Shown: positions 46,779 to 55,198 of the stretch, in pieces | Layout: every line of letters starts with the position of its first letter | Position numbering within the stretch: position 1 is the first letter of the stretch | Source of the DNA: CAYZIC01 sp964478335 | Lineage (GTDB): Bacteria > Verrucomicrobiota > Kiritimatiellia > RFP12 > DVOR01 | Direction: 5' to 3' | DNA length: 63,632 nt | Assembly (NCBI GenBank): GCA_964478335.1 | Contig: CAYZIC010000002.1 | Coordinates: 1-63,632 of the forward strand | Program-made: the position numbers and the translations under genes | Notes under the pieces: model-generated | Told to the model about the DNA's origin: nothing | Seen by the model: the letters and a program-made list of their open reading frames with translations, nothing else | The model's database searches: none

Positions 46779-47912
46779 ATGCAATCTAATACGGCACAAA
46801 TCTACGAGGACTACCTCTTCCAACAAGAGAGTGATATTTTTTTAAGCGAACAAATCATTACCTATCTCGGCAACAAGCGATCCCTCATTCCTTTTATCCA
46901 AAAAGCAGTTACATTTGTCAAACATCGACTCAATCAAGAAAAACTCTCGATCCTTGATCTATTTTCTGGTAGCGGAGTCGTCTCAAGGGCACTCAAACAA
47001 CATGCCTCAAATCTAATTGTCAACGATCTAGAGGATTATAGCACGATACTTAATCAGTGCTATCTATCCACACCATCAAAAGACTTACTCAATAAGCTTG
47101 ATTTGCACTATCTGTCCTTTGAGCAGGAAGTCAAAGCAAGATGGTCACCTGGCTTTATAACAGATCTTTACGCACCACAAGACGACACAAACATCCTTTC
47201 TGGAGAGCGAGCTTTTTATACACATCGAAATGCGATCTATCTTGACACCGCTAGACAGATCATTGCAGACATGGACTCCGACATCCAGCACTACTTCCTC
47301 GCACCATTACTCTACACAGCATCTGTCCATAATAACACATCTGGTGTATTTAAAGGCTTTTATAAAGACGCATCAGGCATAGGGTGCTTTGGTGGTAACG
47401 GAAAGAATGCATTAAAAAGGATTTGTAAAGACATAGTCTTACCATTTCCTGTTTTTTCAAACTTCTCATGCGACTGTCAGATTAAGCAGCAAGATGCCAA
47501 TGCTGTTGTTCGTGAGATTTCTGAAATTGATCTTGCTTACTTTGACCCACCTTATAACCAGCATCCTTACGGCTCCAACTATTTTATGCTTAACCTCATT
47601 GCACGCAATACCCCACCCGATGAGATTAGCCCAATCAGTGGCATCCCCAAAGCATGGAATCGCTCAGCATACAATAAAAAACAACTCGCCTCAACCTCTC
47701 TTTTTGATGCGATCAGCACTTGCCCTGCAAAATACATTTTACTATCCTATAACTCAGAGGGACATATCCCCTATGATGAGATTAAAAACTTTCTCAAAAC
47801 CCAAGGCAACCTTCAGACTCAAAGCATTGATTACAACACTTTTAGAGGATGTAGAAACTTAAATAGCCGATCTCTTAAAGTAACCGAGTTTCTCTTTCTT
47901 TTAGAAAAGTAA
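46779..47912 (+). CDS. adenine-specific DNA methyltransferase (Dam/D12 class) of a type II R-M system
   Basis: 377 residues. ATG 46779 chosen over 46764 because GGAG lies 5 nt before it. N-terminal motif X TYLGNKRSL (28-36), AdoMet motif I LDLFSGSG (59-66), and catalytic motif IV DPPY (about 256-259, in YFDPPYNQHPYGSNY). This order (X, I, target domain, IV) is the alpha class of N6-adenine methylases. It protects host DNA against the nuclease encoded 12 bp downstream. The pair is AT-rich, unlike the C-rich neighbours, suggesting horizontal acquisition. M.EcoRI itself is of a different class, so this pairing is a mosaic. Confidence 0.9.
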   Translation: MQSNTAQIYEDYLFQQESDIFLSEQIITYLGNKRSLIPFIQKAVTFVKHRLNQEKLSILDLFSGSGVVSRALKQHASNLIVNDLEDYSTILNQCYLSTPSKDLLNKLDLHYLSFEQEVKARWSPGFITDLYAPQDDTNILSGERAFYTHRNAIYLDTARQIIADMDSDIQHYFLAPLLYTASVHNNTSGVFKGFYKDASGIGCFGGNGKNALKRICKDIVLPFPVFSNFSCDCQIKQQDANAVVREISEIDLAYFDPPYNQHPYGSNYFMLNLIARNTPPDEISPISGIPKAWNRSAYNKKQLASTSLFDAISTCPAKYILLSYNSEGHIPYDEIKNFLKTQGNLQTQSIDYNTFRGCRNLNSRSLKVTEFLFLLEK

Positions 47913-47924
47913 AAAGGCACCCCT

Positions 47925-48653
47925 ATGGCACAAAAGAAACAATTACGCAAGTTACGCAAACACACTGTCATCAACAAGACCTCCAAAAAACAGGAGCGCC
48001 TCCTCATGAATGCAGTCAATCGTGTAATTTCCTCTTTAGGGACTATTTTCCCCAAGATACCCTTGACGCACGCCACAGACATTAAGCTCAACGAAGTCAT
48101 TCAAGACTTGGTAAAGCTCTTTCCCCAAATCGAATTCTCTTCCTGTAGAGCCACTTCTGCTATGAGGCCAGACGGAGGAGTCCTCTTTATTTTGGACAAA
48201 GACAATAAGCCGTATCCCATTCTCATTTCAGAAAAGAAAAATCAAGGCACCAACGACCTACGAAGAAAAGAGGGCAAGCCTAGGCAAGCACAAGGAAATG
48301 CGATCGAGCGACTCGGTAAAAATGTAATTGGCTTACGAACTGCACTTCTAGGCGAGTCGATCTTTCCTTTTGTATGCTTTGGAGATGGCTGCGACTTTTG
48401 TGAAGACTCATCAATTGTAGATCGAGTCACCACAATTGCTATGTTTGGACATTTGAATAAAATTAACCTCTACAATTCAGGTGCATTTAATCGAGGAAGC
48501 TTCTTTTTTAGAGAGAAGGAATGGACTGAAGATGAAATGTTTGAGCAGTGCCTCACAATAGCCAAGAGTAGCACTCTCTACTATTTGTCCAAATATCCAG
48601 ACAAGTTCTCAACGAGTAGCACAATCCTCAAACTCGACACAGATTCGAATTAG
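47925..48653 (+). CDS. EcoRI-like type II restriction endonuclease
   Basis: 242 residues, AAGG before ATG 47925. The core lines up with EcoRI: RPDGGVLFIL corresponds to the EcoRI PDGG strand, and the nuclease triad is Asp83, Glu103, Lys105 (ISEKKNQG), with the same 20-residue Asp-Glu spacing as EcoRI Asp91-Glu111. GNAIER (124-129) equals the EcoRI recognition hexapeptide that reads the inner AATT; then ESIFPFVCFGDGCDF matches ESHFPYVLFLEGSNF. It is shorter than EcoRI (277) with a shorter insert between triad and GNAIER. Recognition of GAATTC or a close AATT-core site is inferred. AT-rich; it ends 60 bp before the convergent Fic gene, with a GCA(A)TCGCC-tct-GGCGACTGC hairpin between. Confidence 0.88.
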   Translation: MAQKKQLRKLRKHTVINKTSKKQERLLMNAVNRVISSLGTIFPKIPLTHATDIKLNEVIQDLVKLFPQIEFSSCRATSAMRPDGGVLFILDKDNKPYPILISEKKNQGTNDLRRKEGKPRQAQGNAIERLGKNVIGLRTALLGESIFPFVCFGDGCDFCEDSSIVDRVTTIAMFGHLNKINLYNSGAFNRGSFFFREKEWTEDEMFEQCLTIAKSSTLYYLSKYPDKFSTSSTILKLDTDSN

Positions 48654-48714
48654 TCCAGCCCCTGAGCGGATCCCTATCCCACCCTGACGCAATCGCCTCT
48701 GGCGACTGCTCTCG

Positions 48715-49842
48715 CTACTCAAAGATTTCAAGAAACCGCTGGAATGTATAGTATCGTGATTTGGAGTATTTACTCAAGACTAAGATACCATCGCTATGCA
48801 AACGTTGGATCATACGGAGGGTGGTTATATAGCTTTTGCCAAGTGCAGTTGCAGCCTCTTGCACGGTCATCGATGGCTGGGTGTAAAAAGCATCAATCAG
48901 CTGCTTGTAGGATGCGGCCTTAAAGCCAGCCTCCAAACAATACGCCTCAATCTCTTTACGCAAGAGATTGACTTGAGTATAGCGCTCAATGGTCACTTGA
49001 GAGGTCTCGATCACGCCGTCTAAGAAGAATAACAGCCAGCTCTTCAGGTCATTGCGTTCGCGGACATTTGTCAAGTGGTTGTAATATCGATCGCGTCGCG
49101 ACTCGAGGTAATGCGAGAGGTAAAGGACGGGCTTTTGCAGGAGTTTTGACTGCATCAAAAAGAGCGTATTCAACAGCCTCCCCAAGCGGCCATTCCCATC
49201 GCAAAATGGATGAATCGTCTCAAACTGATAGTGCGAGATTGCACAGCGAATCAGCCATGGCACGTGAATCTGCTCATTGTGCCAAAAGGCCTCTAGGTCA
49301 CTGAGTAATTCAGGTAGGCACTCTTGGTGTGGCGGGACAAACATCGCATTGGCAGGCGAGCTGCCCCCGATCCAGTTTTGACTCGTGCGCACTTCGCCGG
49401 GTTGCTTAAACTCTCCCGGCACCCCTTTTAGCAGGTCTACGTGAACGGCCTTAAGCAGGCGAATCGACAAGGGTAATTCGTCCAACAATGCCACACCGTG
49501 ATTCTGGGCTGAGATGTAGTTTTGCACCTCTTGCCAATCAAGGCAATACTCATCGGAGAGCTCCTCAGCAGGTAAAAGTACCTGAGCCACCTTTGTTTGC
49601 GTGCCCTCGATCTTATTTGATGTCGTCGCCTCGCGAACTTGCTGCATACGAATATAGGTCGAGACGTCTGGCGTGAAGAGGGAAAATGCATTCAACTGCG
49701 CCAACCACCACGTAGCCAATTCTAGCTTGGTCACGATCTGAGCATCATCAATCACCCATTCGTGATTGATCTTGGCGGGCATAAAGAATTGATAACCACA
49801 GCGAGCACACCACTCACCAGCGATAAATTGATTAATTGTCAT
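48715..49842 (-). CDS. Fic family protein (class II, N-terminal inhibitory helix) with winged-helix tail
   Basis: 375 residues; AGGAGG ideally placed before ATG 49842. The inhibitory motif SNKIEG (75-80, pattern S/TxxxEG) precedes the Fic core. Catalytic HPFCDGNGRLGR begins at His211 and matches HPFx(D/E)GNGR, so AMP transfer (or de-AMPylation) is expected, regulated by Glu79. The C-terminal 70 residues (MTVQEAATALGKSYITTLRM) look like a winged helix. Such solitary proteins often modify themselves or partner proteins; target unknown. Convergent with the restriction operon and preceded by an array of GTGCA boxes. Confidence 0.92.
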   Translation of the reverse strand: MTINQFIAGEWCARCGYQFFMPAKINHEWVIDDAQIVTKLELATWWLAQLNAFSLFTPDVSTYIRMQQVREATTSNKIEGTQTKVAQVLLPAEELSDEYCLDWQEVQNYISAQNHGVALLDELPLSIRLLKAVHVDLLKGVPGEFKQPGEVRTSQNWIGGSSPANAMFVPPHQECLPELLSDLEAFWHNEQIHVPWLIRCAISHYQFETIHPFCDGNGRLGRLLNTLFLMQSKLLQKPVLYLSHYLESRRDRYYNHLTNVRERNDLKSWLLFFLDGVIETSQVTIERYTQVNLLRKEIEAYCLEAGFKAASYKQLIDAFYTQPSMTVQEAATALGKSYITTLRMIQRLHSDGILVLSKYSKSRYYTFQRFLEIFE

Positions 49843-49950
49843 GAGCGCCCTCCTATTTATCTGTCACCTGATTACAGACTTATCCTTAAAACATCTCCTA
49901 CTATAGAGCAACCTTCTTAAAAAGCAAGCCAAAGATCGCCGTCTAATGAA

Positions 49951-50050
49951 ACTAAATGTGCAAAATCGACGTTTTTTGCACATTTAGGGGTGGGCAAAGT
50001 GCAAAATAAGCTCTTTTTGCACTTTTGATGGGTCAATTTGCACTTTGGTA
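49951..50050. repeat. array F: five GTGCA/TGCAC boxes about 20 bp apart, upstream of the Fic gene
   Basis: Boxes start at 49958, 49977, 49999, 50018 and 50039. The first four form two hairpins: AAATGTGCAAAA..TTTTTTGCACATTT and AAAGTGCAAAA..TTTTTGCACTTT. It lies 110-210 bp before the Fic start, so it may be an operator array; the rest of 49843-49950 shows nothing distinct. Confidence 0.7.
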
Positions 50051-50063
50051 GGCATCTTGATAG

Positions 50064-50099
50064 CAAAAAGGTCCAGCGGTGATTCGCTGGACCTTTTTG
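50064..50099 (-). terminator. terminator of the pilB-pilC-PAS operon
   Basis: CAAAAAGGTCCAGCG / CGCTGGACCTTTTTG with a 6-nt loop; symmetrical A and T runs, 54 bp after the PAS gene stop. Confidence 0.9.
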
Positions 50100-50152
50100 T
50101 TTAGTCGCAATTGGTGCCTGGGATTGCCTCAAGAAGAGCTCTCGCTGCCGCT

Positions 50153-50821
50153 CTACTCGTTGTCGACTTGGAGGATGGAGCCGCCGGTGTCGTTGCCGGG
50201 GAGGTAGGATTCGGTGACGTAGTAGCGCTTTTCATTGAGTTGGTGGAGGAGTTCTCGGAGCTCGAGGATGGCTTCGTAGCCCATGTTGATCATGTCTTTG
50301 GATTGTTGTGGGGTGGCCTGGCCGAGTCGGAGGAAATCGAGGACGCCCATGACGACGGTGGCGGGTTGGCCGATGGCGTGGCAGATGGTGCCGAGGGATT
50401 CCATCATGACGCGGGAGCGTTGGGCTTGGGTTTCGGCACTTTCAAGGCGCTTGGCATTGGTGGTGTCGAGGAGGGTCATCATGAATGAATCGCAGGATGG
50501 GGCGTCTTTGGGGGCGCCGGGTGCGCAGTCGATGGTGACGTAGTGGGGGATGTTTTTGAGGAGGATGTTGCAGGCGCAGCGAAACTTATGGTTGGCGGAG
50601 ATGGCGTCGAGCATCATTTTGACGACATCTGCAGGGATCCAATCGAGAATGTTGGCTGAGATGATGGACTGGTCTGTCGTGCGGGTAAAGAAGTAACTGA
50701 TGGCGGAGTTTGCATAGAGGATGGTGCCGGTCGTGGAGACGAGGGCGACTTGACTTTTGGTGCGTTCAACGGCGTGCACAAAGGCGGATTTTTCGACTTC
50801 GGAGAATTGACGATCTTGCAT
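50153..50821 (-). CDS. PAS protein with a DHp-like helix pair but no kinase domain
   Basis: 222 residues from ATG 50821; a longer reading from 51016 overlaps pilC and gives Ser-rich shadow sequence. Residues about 15-125 fit a PAS domain (SQVALVSTTGTILYANSAIS, DWIPADVVKMML). Residues about 140-215 look like a histidine-kinase dimerisation domain: LGTICHAIGQPATVVMGVLD has His followed by the usual Gln-Pro turn. No N, G1 or G2 box follows; the protein ends at LQVDNE. So it is either a truncated sensor or a phosphotransfer/dimerisation module needing a partner kinase. It is the last gene of the sigma-54-type pilB operon, so a link to pilus control (compare PilS/NtrB) is plausible but inferred. 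Confidence 0.65.
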   Translation of the reverse strand: MQDRQFSEVEKSAFVHAVERTKSQVALVSTTGTILYANSAISYFFTRTTDQSIISANILDWIPADVVKMMLDAISANHKFRCACNILLKNIPHYVTIDCAPGAPKDAPSCDSFMMTLLDTTNAKRLESAETQAQRSRVMMESLGTICHAIGQPATVVMGVLDFLRLGQATPQQSKDMINMGYEAILELRELLHQLNEKRYYVTESYLPGNDTGGSILQVDNE

Positions 50822-50876
50822 GGTGGGGCTTTCTATTGTAAGAATGGTACTTAGTGGGGAGAGGGATGTCGTCGGC

Positions 50877-51965
50877 TTAGCCGACGACGGTACCGAGCTT
50901 GAAGATCGGGAGAAACATCGCGACGACAATGCCGCCGATGACAACGCCGAGGAAGACCATGAGAAATGGCTCCATGAGTGAGGTGAGGGTGCCGAGTGTG
51001 GTTTCGATTTCGTCATCGTAGGTGTCTGCGATGGAGCTGAGCATTTCGCTGACGCGGCCGGACTTTTCGCCAGCGGCGATCATGCGGACCATGAGGATGG
51101 GGAGAAAGGGGCGTCCTTCGAGGGCGGCGTTGAGCATGTTGCCTTGTTCGACTTCGCCTCGGGCCGATGAGATGCTTTGCTCAATGGCGAGGTTGCCGAG
51201 GGATTTGGCGACAATGTCCATAGATTCGAGGATGGGCACGCCAGAATTGAGCATTTGTGAGAAGAGGCGACAAAAGCGTGAGATGGCGACTTTTTGGTTG
51301 AGGTCGCCAAAGACGGGCATTTTGAGCTTAAAGGTGTCGAATTTGAGGTGCCCGAGGGCTGTCTTTTTCCATTGGGCAAAGCAGTAGCCAATGGCGCCGA
51401 GCACGGGAAGGATGATGTAGTAGTAGCCTTTGATGAATTCTGAGAGGTCGACGAGGAATTGTGTGGCGGCGGGGAGCTCGCTACCAAATCCAGAGAACAT
51501 CTCTGCAAAAATTGGTACGACAAAGGTGATGAGGCCGCCTGCGATGAGCATGGCGAGCGAGAGGATGACGACGGGATAGGTGAGGGCGGATTTGACTTTG
51601 CGCTTGAGCTTGGCGGAGCCGTCCATGAGGGTGGCGAGTCGAGCCAGTACGGCGGCAAATTGACCTGAGCGCTCGCCTGCGGAAACCATGTTGACATACA
51701 TGGGGTCAAAGACTTGGGGGTAGCTCTCCATGGCTTGTGATACGGTGACACCTTGCTCAATGGAATCGAGCAACCCGCGCAAAACGGCCTTGAAATTCGG
51801 GCTGGTGCATTGCTCCTCGAGTGTGGAAAATGTTGCGAGGATAGACATACCGGCATTGAGCATGCCGGCGACTTGTCGGGTAAAGGGGATGAGGTCTGTG
51901 GAGACGATCTTGCCGGCTCCGGTGACTTTTTGGATCTTTTGATGAGAGATAAGTACTTGGCTCAT
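50877..51965 (-). CDS. pilC: type IV pilus inner-membrane platform protein PilC
   Basis: 362 residues with the duplicated T2SSF domain: FTRQVAGMLNAGMSILATFS and FCRLFSQMLNSGVPILESMD are the two copies of the conserved opening, and three membrane helices are placed as usual (VILSLAMLIAGGLITFVV and others, last one near the C-terminus). PilC docks the assembly ATPase to the growing pilus. It lies 27 bp after pilB and 55 bp before the PAS gene. Confidence 0.94.
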   Translation of the reverse strand: MSQVLISHQKIQKVTGAGKIVSTDLIPFTRQVAGMLNAGMSILATFSTLEEQCTSPNFKAVLRGLLDSIEQGVTVSQAMESYPQVFDPMYVNMVSAGERSGQFAAVLARLATLMDGSAKLKRKVKSALTYPVVILSLAMLIAGGLITFVVPIFAEMFSGFGSELPAATQFLVDLSEFIKGYYYIILPVLGAIGYCFAQWKKTALGHLKFDTFKLKMPVFGDLNQKVAISRFCRLFSQMLNSGVPILESMDIVAKSLGNLAIEQSISSARGEVEQGNMLNAALEGRPFLPILMVRMIAAGEKSGRVSEMLSSIADTYDDEIETTLGTLTSLMEPFLMVFLGVVIGGIVVAMFLPIFKLGTVVG

Positions 51966-51992
51966 GGTTGGGGGATCTTTCTAAGTCTGGGC

Positions 51993-53729
51993 TTATTCGC
52001 CGCCTGTGACTTCGAGGGCGGCGCTCAGGGAGGTGAGGCCTTGGTTGACTTTGAGGATACCGGCATCTTTAAGGGTAAACATACCCGCACGCTGGGTTGC
52101 CTCGGTGAGGGCTTGAGAATCGCCACCATGGGTGATGATCGAGCGGATTTCGTCAGAAACGGACATGACCTCCATAATTGCGCCACGACCTTTGTAGCCC
52201 GTTTTGTGGCATTTGGGGCAGCCAACGGGCTCCATGGGGGCGCCGTTGGCAAAGAGCTCTGGTTTGAGCTGGTTGGCGGCGAGGAGCTCGGGGTCAAAGG
52301 GTGCACTTAGGGGCTGCTTGCAGGTCGGGCAGAGGCGTCTAAAGAGACGCTGTGCCTGGGCGCAAATGAGTGCCGAGCCCAGGAGGAATGGCGGGATGCC
52401 CATGTCCAAGAGACGCGCCACGACGCCGACGGCGGAGTTGGTGTGCAGGGTGCTGAGCACTAAGTGACCTGTCAATGCGGCTTTGACGGCGATGTCGGCC
52501 GTTTCGCCGTCACGAATTTCGCCCACCAGGACGATGTCGGGGTCTTGACGCAGGACAGATCGCAAGACGGAGGCAAAGGTGAGGCCGACTTGCTGGTTGA
52601 CGTGGACTTGGTTGACGCCGTGCAATTCGTATTCTACAGGGTCTTCGGCGGTGATAATGTTGACGTTGGGCTGATTGAGGTCTTGGAGGCAGGAGTAGAG
52701 GGTGGTGGTTTTACCCGAGCCCGTCGGCCCGGTGACGAGGATAATGCCGTGGGGCTGGTCGATGGCGTATTTCATCGCGTTGTAGGCGTATTCCTCGAGG
52801 CCGAGAGACCCCAGCCCGGGGGCGAGGTTGCTCTTGTCGAGGGTACGCATCACGATCTTTTCGCCATGGATGGTGGGGAGGATACTCACACGGATATCGA
52901 CCTCTTTTTTAAGGGCGCGAATCTTAAAGCGCCCGTCCTGAGGGATGCGGCGTTCGGCGATGTCGAGGTCGGCCATGATCTTGATACGGGAAACGATTGC
53001 GTTGTGAAGGGCTTTGGGGGGAGATGGGCGCTCAATGAGCTCACCGTCGATACGGTAGCGGAGGCGGGAGGTCTTTTCCATCGCCTCAAAGTGAATATCA
53101 CTGGCGTTGGTCTTGAGGGCTTCGAGTAGGAGGATGTTGACCATGCGGATAACTGGGGCATCGTCTGCGGTTTCGAGCATTTGCTCGATGTTTTCATTGC
53201 TCGTTGCCTCTGTGATGGTGCTAAATTCGAGCTCTGAGTCGGGGAGCTTCATGACGTTTTCCATCGCGAGCTGGGGATTGGAGGCGTCGCTCAGGAGACG
53301 GAGTTTGGCGAGTTGGGCGGTAATGTCGTGCTCGGTGGCAATGAGGGGGAGGACGCTACAGCCTGTTTCTTGGCGGATCTCCTCTTGAGCAAAGATGTCA
53401 AAAGGATCCACAAAGGCCACCGTCAGTAAGTCGTCGCAGCGAATCAATGGGATGGCTTTGAGGCGCGACCAAAAGGCATGATCTTGAAACGTAACAAGCT
53501 CTTTGGGGTAGGCGTACTCTTCGCCAAGGGTGATGGGCTGGACATGAAGGTGCGCAGCGGTAGCCTCGAGGAGCTGGTAGTCGTTTAGGAGACCCTCTTG
53601 GAGAAGGTATTTTTCGAGGGGGAGTTTGGCCGTTTCGGCGGCGCGGCTGGACTCTTCGAGGTCGGCTTCGCTGATTTTGTTGCGACGGATAAGGGAGTCT
53701 TTGAGGCTGCTGTAGTGGGTATCAAACAT
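51993..53729 (-). CDS. pilB: type IV pilus extension ATPase PilB (GspE family)
   Basis: 578 residues from ATG 53729. A 78-residue upstream extension would translate repetitive intergenic DNA and is rejected. N-terminal GspE domain (LPLEKYLLQEGLL), Walker A GPTGSGKTT (about 332-340), Asp box (EDPVEYE), Walker B DPDIVLVGEIRD, His box LSTLHTNSA, and a zinc tetra-Cys motif (CPTC about 465, CPKC about 505) typical of PilB/GspE. It powers pilus polymerisation in the cytoplasm. First gene of a leftward operon with pilC and the PAS gene. Confidence 0.95.
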   Translation of the reverse strand: MFDTHYSSLKDSLIRRNKISEADLEESSRAAETAKLPLEKYLLQEGLLNDYQLLEATAAHLHVQPITLGEEYAYPKELVTFQDHAFWSRLKAIPLIRCDDLLTVAFVDPFDIFAQEEIRQETGCSVLPLIATEHDITAQLAKLRLLSDASNPQLAMENVMKLPDSELEFSTITEATSNENIEQMLETADDAPVIRMVNILLLEALKTNASDIHFEAMEKTSRLRYRIDGELIERPSPPKALHNAIVSRIKIMADLDIAERRIPQDGRFKIRALKKEVDIRVSILPTIHGEKIVMRTLDKSNLAPGLGSLGLEEYAYNAMKYAIDQPHGIILVTGPTGSGKTTTLYSCLQDLNQPNVNIITAEDPVEYELHGVNQVHVNQQVGLTFASVLRSVLRQDPDIVLVGEIRDGETADIAVKAALTGHLVLSTLHTNSAVGVVARLLDMGIPPFLLGSALICAQAQRLFRRLCPTCKQPLSAPFDPELLAANQLKPELFANGAPMEPVGCPKCHKTGYKGRGAIMEVMSVSDEIRSIITHGGDSQALTEATQRAGMFTLKDAGILKVNQGLTSLSAALEVTGGE

Positions 53730-53792
53730 GACGCATCCAGGGTTGGCGGTGATAAAGTGGGAGAGGCGGATTGCCTCGCGCTTAATTAGTAA

Positions 53793-53809
53793 AGCAACTT
53801 CTATGCCAG
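53793..53809 (-). promoter_or_regulatory. sigma-54-type promoter of the pilB operon
   Basis: Minus strand CTGGCATAGAAGTTGCT: -24 TGGCAT and -12 TTGCT with correct spacing; invariant GG and GC present, one departure from TGGCAC. Predicted start near 53782, leader about 53 nt. Confidence 0.65.
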
Positions 53810-54120
53810 CAAAGCCAAATCCATGCCCTCTTTTGACCGCAGATCGCATAGGGGAGTTTGGGTGTTGGAGTCTGGGTGTTGGGATTTGGGATTTGGGATT
53901 TGGGATTTGGGATTTGGGATTTGGGGCTCGCCATAAGGCGGCCCCACCCCCTACCGCAACCATCCATATTCCATCGCAGCCTCTCTGCGCTAGACAATCT
54001 GGCAGTCCTGCCCGCCGCAGGCGCCCTCTTCTCTCACAGCCCTCTCTGCGCGCCAGCCTCTCTGCGCTCTGTGATCTCCTCTGCGCAGGCTTTGCGGGAG
54101 CTTTTTGATGGCGGGGGGGG
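53810..54120. repeat. repeat-rich divergent region between pilB and pilM
   Basis: No gene. Contains six GGGATTT heptamers in tandem (53881-53924), a degenerate GTTTGGGTGTTGGA lead-in, then several CCTCTCTGCG words (53980, 54041, 54058) related to dispersed repeats near 18480 and 61570. Confidence 0.75.
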
Positions 54121-54125
54121 CTGAG

Positions 54126-54142
54126 TTGGCACGGGGCTTGCT
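54126..54142 (+). promoter_or_regulatory. sigma-54 promoter of the pilM-N-O-P-Q-T operon
   Basis: TTGGCACGGGGCTTGCT matches the -24/-12 consensus at every conserved position. Its predicted start (about 54153) is only about 5 nt before the pilM ATG at 54158, implying a nearly leaderless first gene. Confidence 0.8.
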
Positions 54143-54157
54143 AGTTAATTAGGCGTT

Positions 54158-55195
54158 ATGAATAAAATAGAGACACCATCCTCATCTCCCCACGGTGTGC
54201 GCAAGACTTCACGGCGCACTGATGTCGTGGGCATTGCCTATCGCACTGACTTAGTCGGGGCGGGCTTACCTGCTATTCGTTTGGCGTTTAATAAGGCAGG
54301 GATACCCGAGATCACGGCGATTGGCGAGGCCCCCAGTGAGGGGTTAACCTTGCCCACCGATTGGGCGCAAATGCGCACCACCAAAGATTGGGTCATCACC
54401 GGTCCCTTGGTAGCGCCGTATGTGGCGCTAGCCGTGGAGGATCCAGTGGCGACGCTGTCGCTCAAGGGCAACGCCACCGCTGATGAGCTCGGTGTCGAGC
54501 CTCAATCTAAAGAGGGCGTGCGCGTGGCGCATTATGGCATGAGCGAGCCCACGATTGCGTTGATGGCCACGATTCCCGAATATGTGGCACTGTGGCCGGG
54601 CAAGCTTTTCCCCGAAGGGCGCCATCCGGCACTAACCTCGCTCCAAGTGGCACAGTCCGCTGCAATCAATGTGTCGACGCTCGATCCGCACTTTGAGCTG
54701 GCTGATGGGAGCTTGATTGCGCTCTATGTATTTGAATCAATGACGGCGATTGTGGGCTATCAAGCTGGCGAGCTCACGCTCTATCGTGAATATCCTGTCG
54801 GCCGCAACGCAATGCGTGCGGCGCTCAAGACGCAGATGCAGGTACCAGAGGAGCTGATCCCTGAGATCTTGGTTGGCGAGGAAATCGATCTCTCGTCGAT
54901 CTTTTCTCCGATTCTCAAGCCGCTCTATCGTCAAGTCGAGATCTCGGCGAACTTTTTGTCCTCACGTACGGGCGTACCAGTTTCGACCTTTGTCATCTAC
55001 GGCATCGATCAAGGCGTGCACCACTGGCAAAAGGTCTTCTTAAATGAACATTTTCATCCGCTGACAGAGGGAACCGTATTGGGGGGCTTTGCGATGAGTC
55101 CCGCAGTGACAGAGCAAGTGTCCCAGTGGCCAGAGCATTGGCAGCATCGTTATCTAATCGCCGCAGGCGCAGCGTGGGCTGCGATGGGAGAATAA
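54158..55195 (+). CDS. pilM: PilM-like actin-fold pilus assembly protein
   Basis: 345 residues. Sequence conservation to PilM is weak, but an ASKHA-like layout is visible (VVGIAYRTDLVGAGLPAIRL at the start, ADGSLIALYVFESMTAIVGY in the middle) and the next genes are PilN-, PilO-, PilP-like and PilQ. PilM is a cytoplasmic actin-like ring component that binds the PilN N-terminus. ATG 54158 has only a weak AGG and lies just after the sigma-54 promoter. It could alternatively be called a GspL cytoplasmic-domain homologue. Confidence 0.65.
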   Translation: MNKIETPSSSPHGVRKTSRRTDVVGIAYRTDLVGAGLPAIRLAFNKAGIPEITAIGEAPSEGLTLPTDWAQMRTTKDWVITGPLVAPYVALAVEDPVATLSLKGNATADELGVEPQSKEGVRVAHYGMSEPTIALMATIPEYVALWPGKLFPEGRHPALTSLQVAQSAAINVSTLDPHFELADGSLIALYVFESMTAIVGYQAGELTLYREYPVGRNAMRAALKTQMQVPEELIPEILVGEEIDLSSIFSPILKPLYRQVEISANFLSSRTGVPVSTFVIYGIDQGVHHWQKVFLNEHFHPLTEGTVLGGFAMSPAVTEQVSQWPEHWQHRYLIAAGAAWAAMGE

Positions 55196-55198
55196 TCT

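Noticed and set aside
50822..51016. N-terminal extension of the PAS protein
   Set aside because: It overlaps the pilC coding end in another frame and gives Ser-rich low-complexity text.
53730..53963. N-terminal extension of PilB
   Set aside because: The extra 78 residues translate GGGATTT-type repeats and the promoter; ATG 53729 starts the conserved protein.
54001..54060. TTCTCTCAC text as an activator site for the pilM or pilB promoter
   Set aside because: It lacks the second TGAGAA arm seen in the pilin pair, so no site was called.
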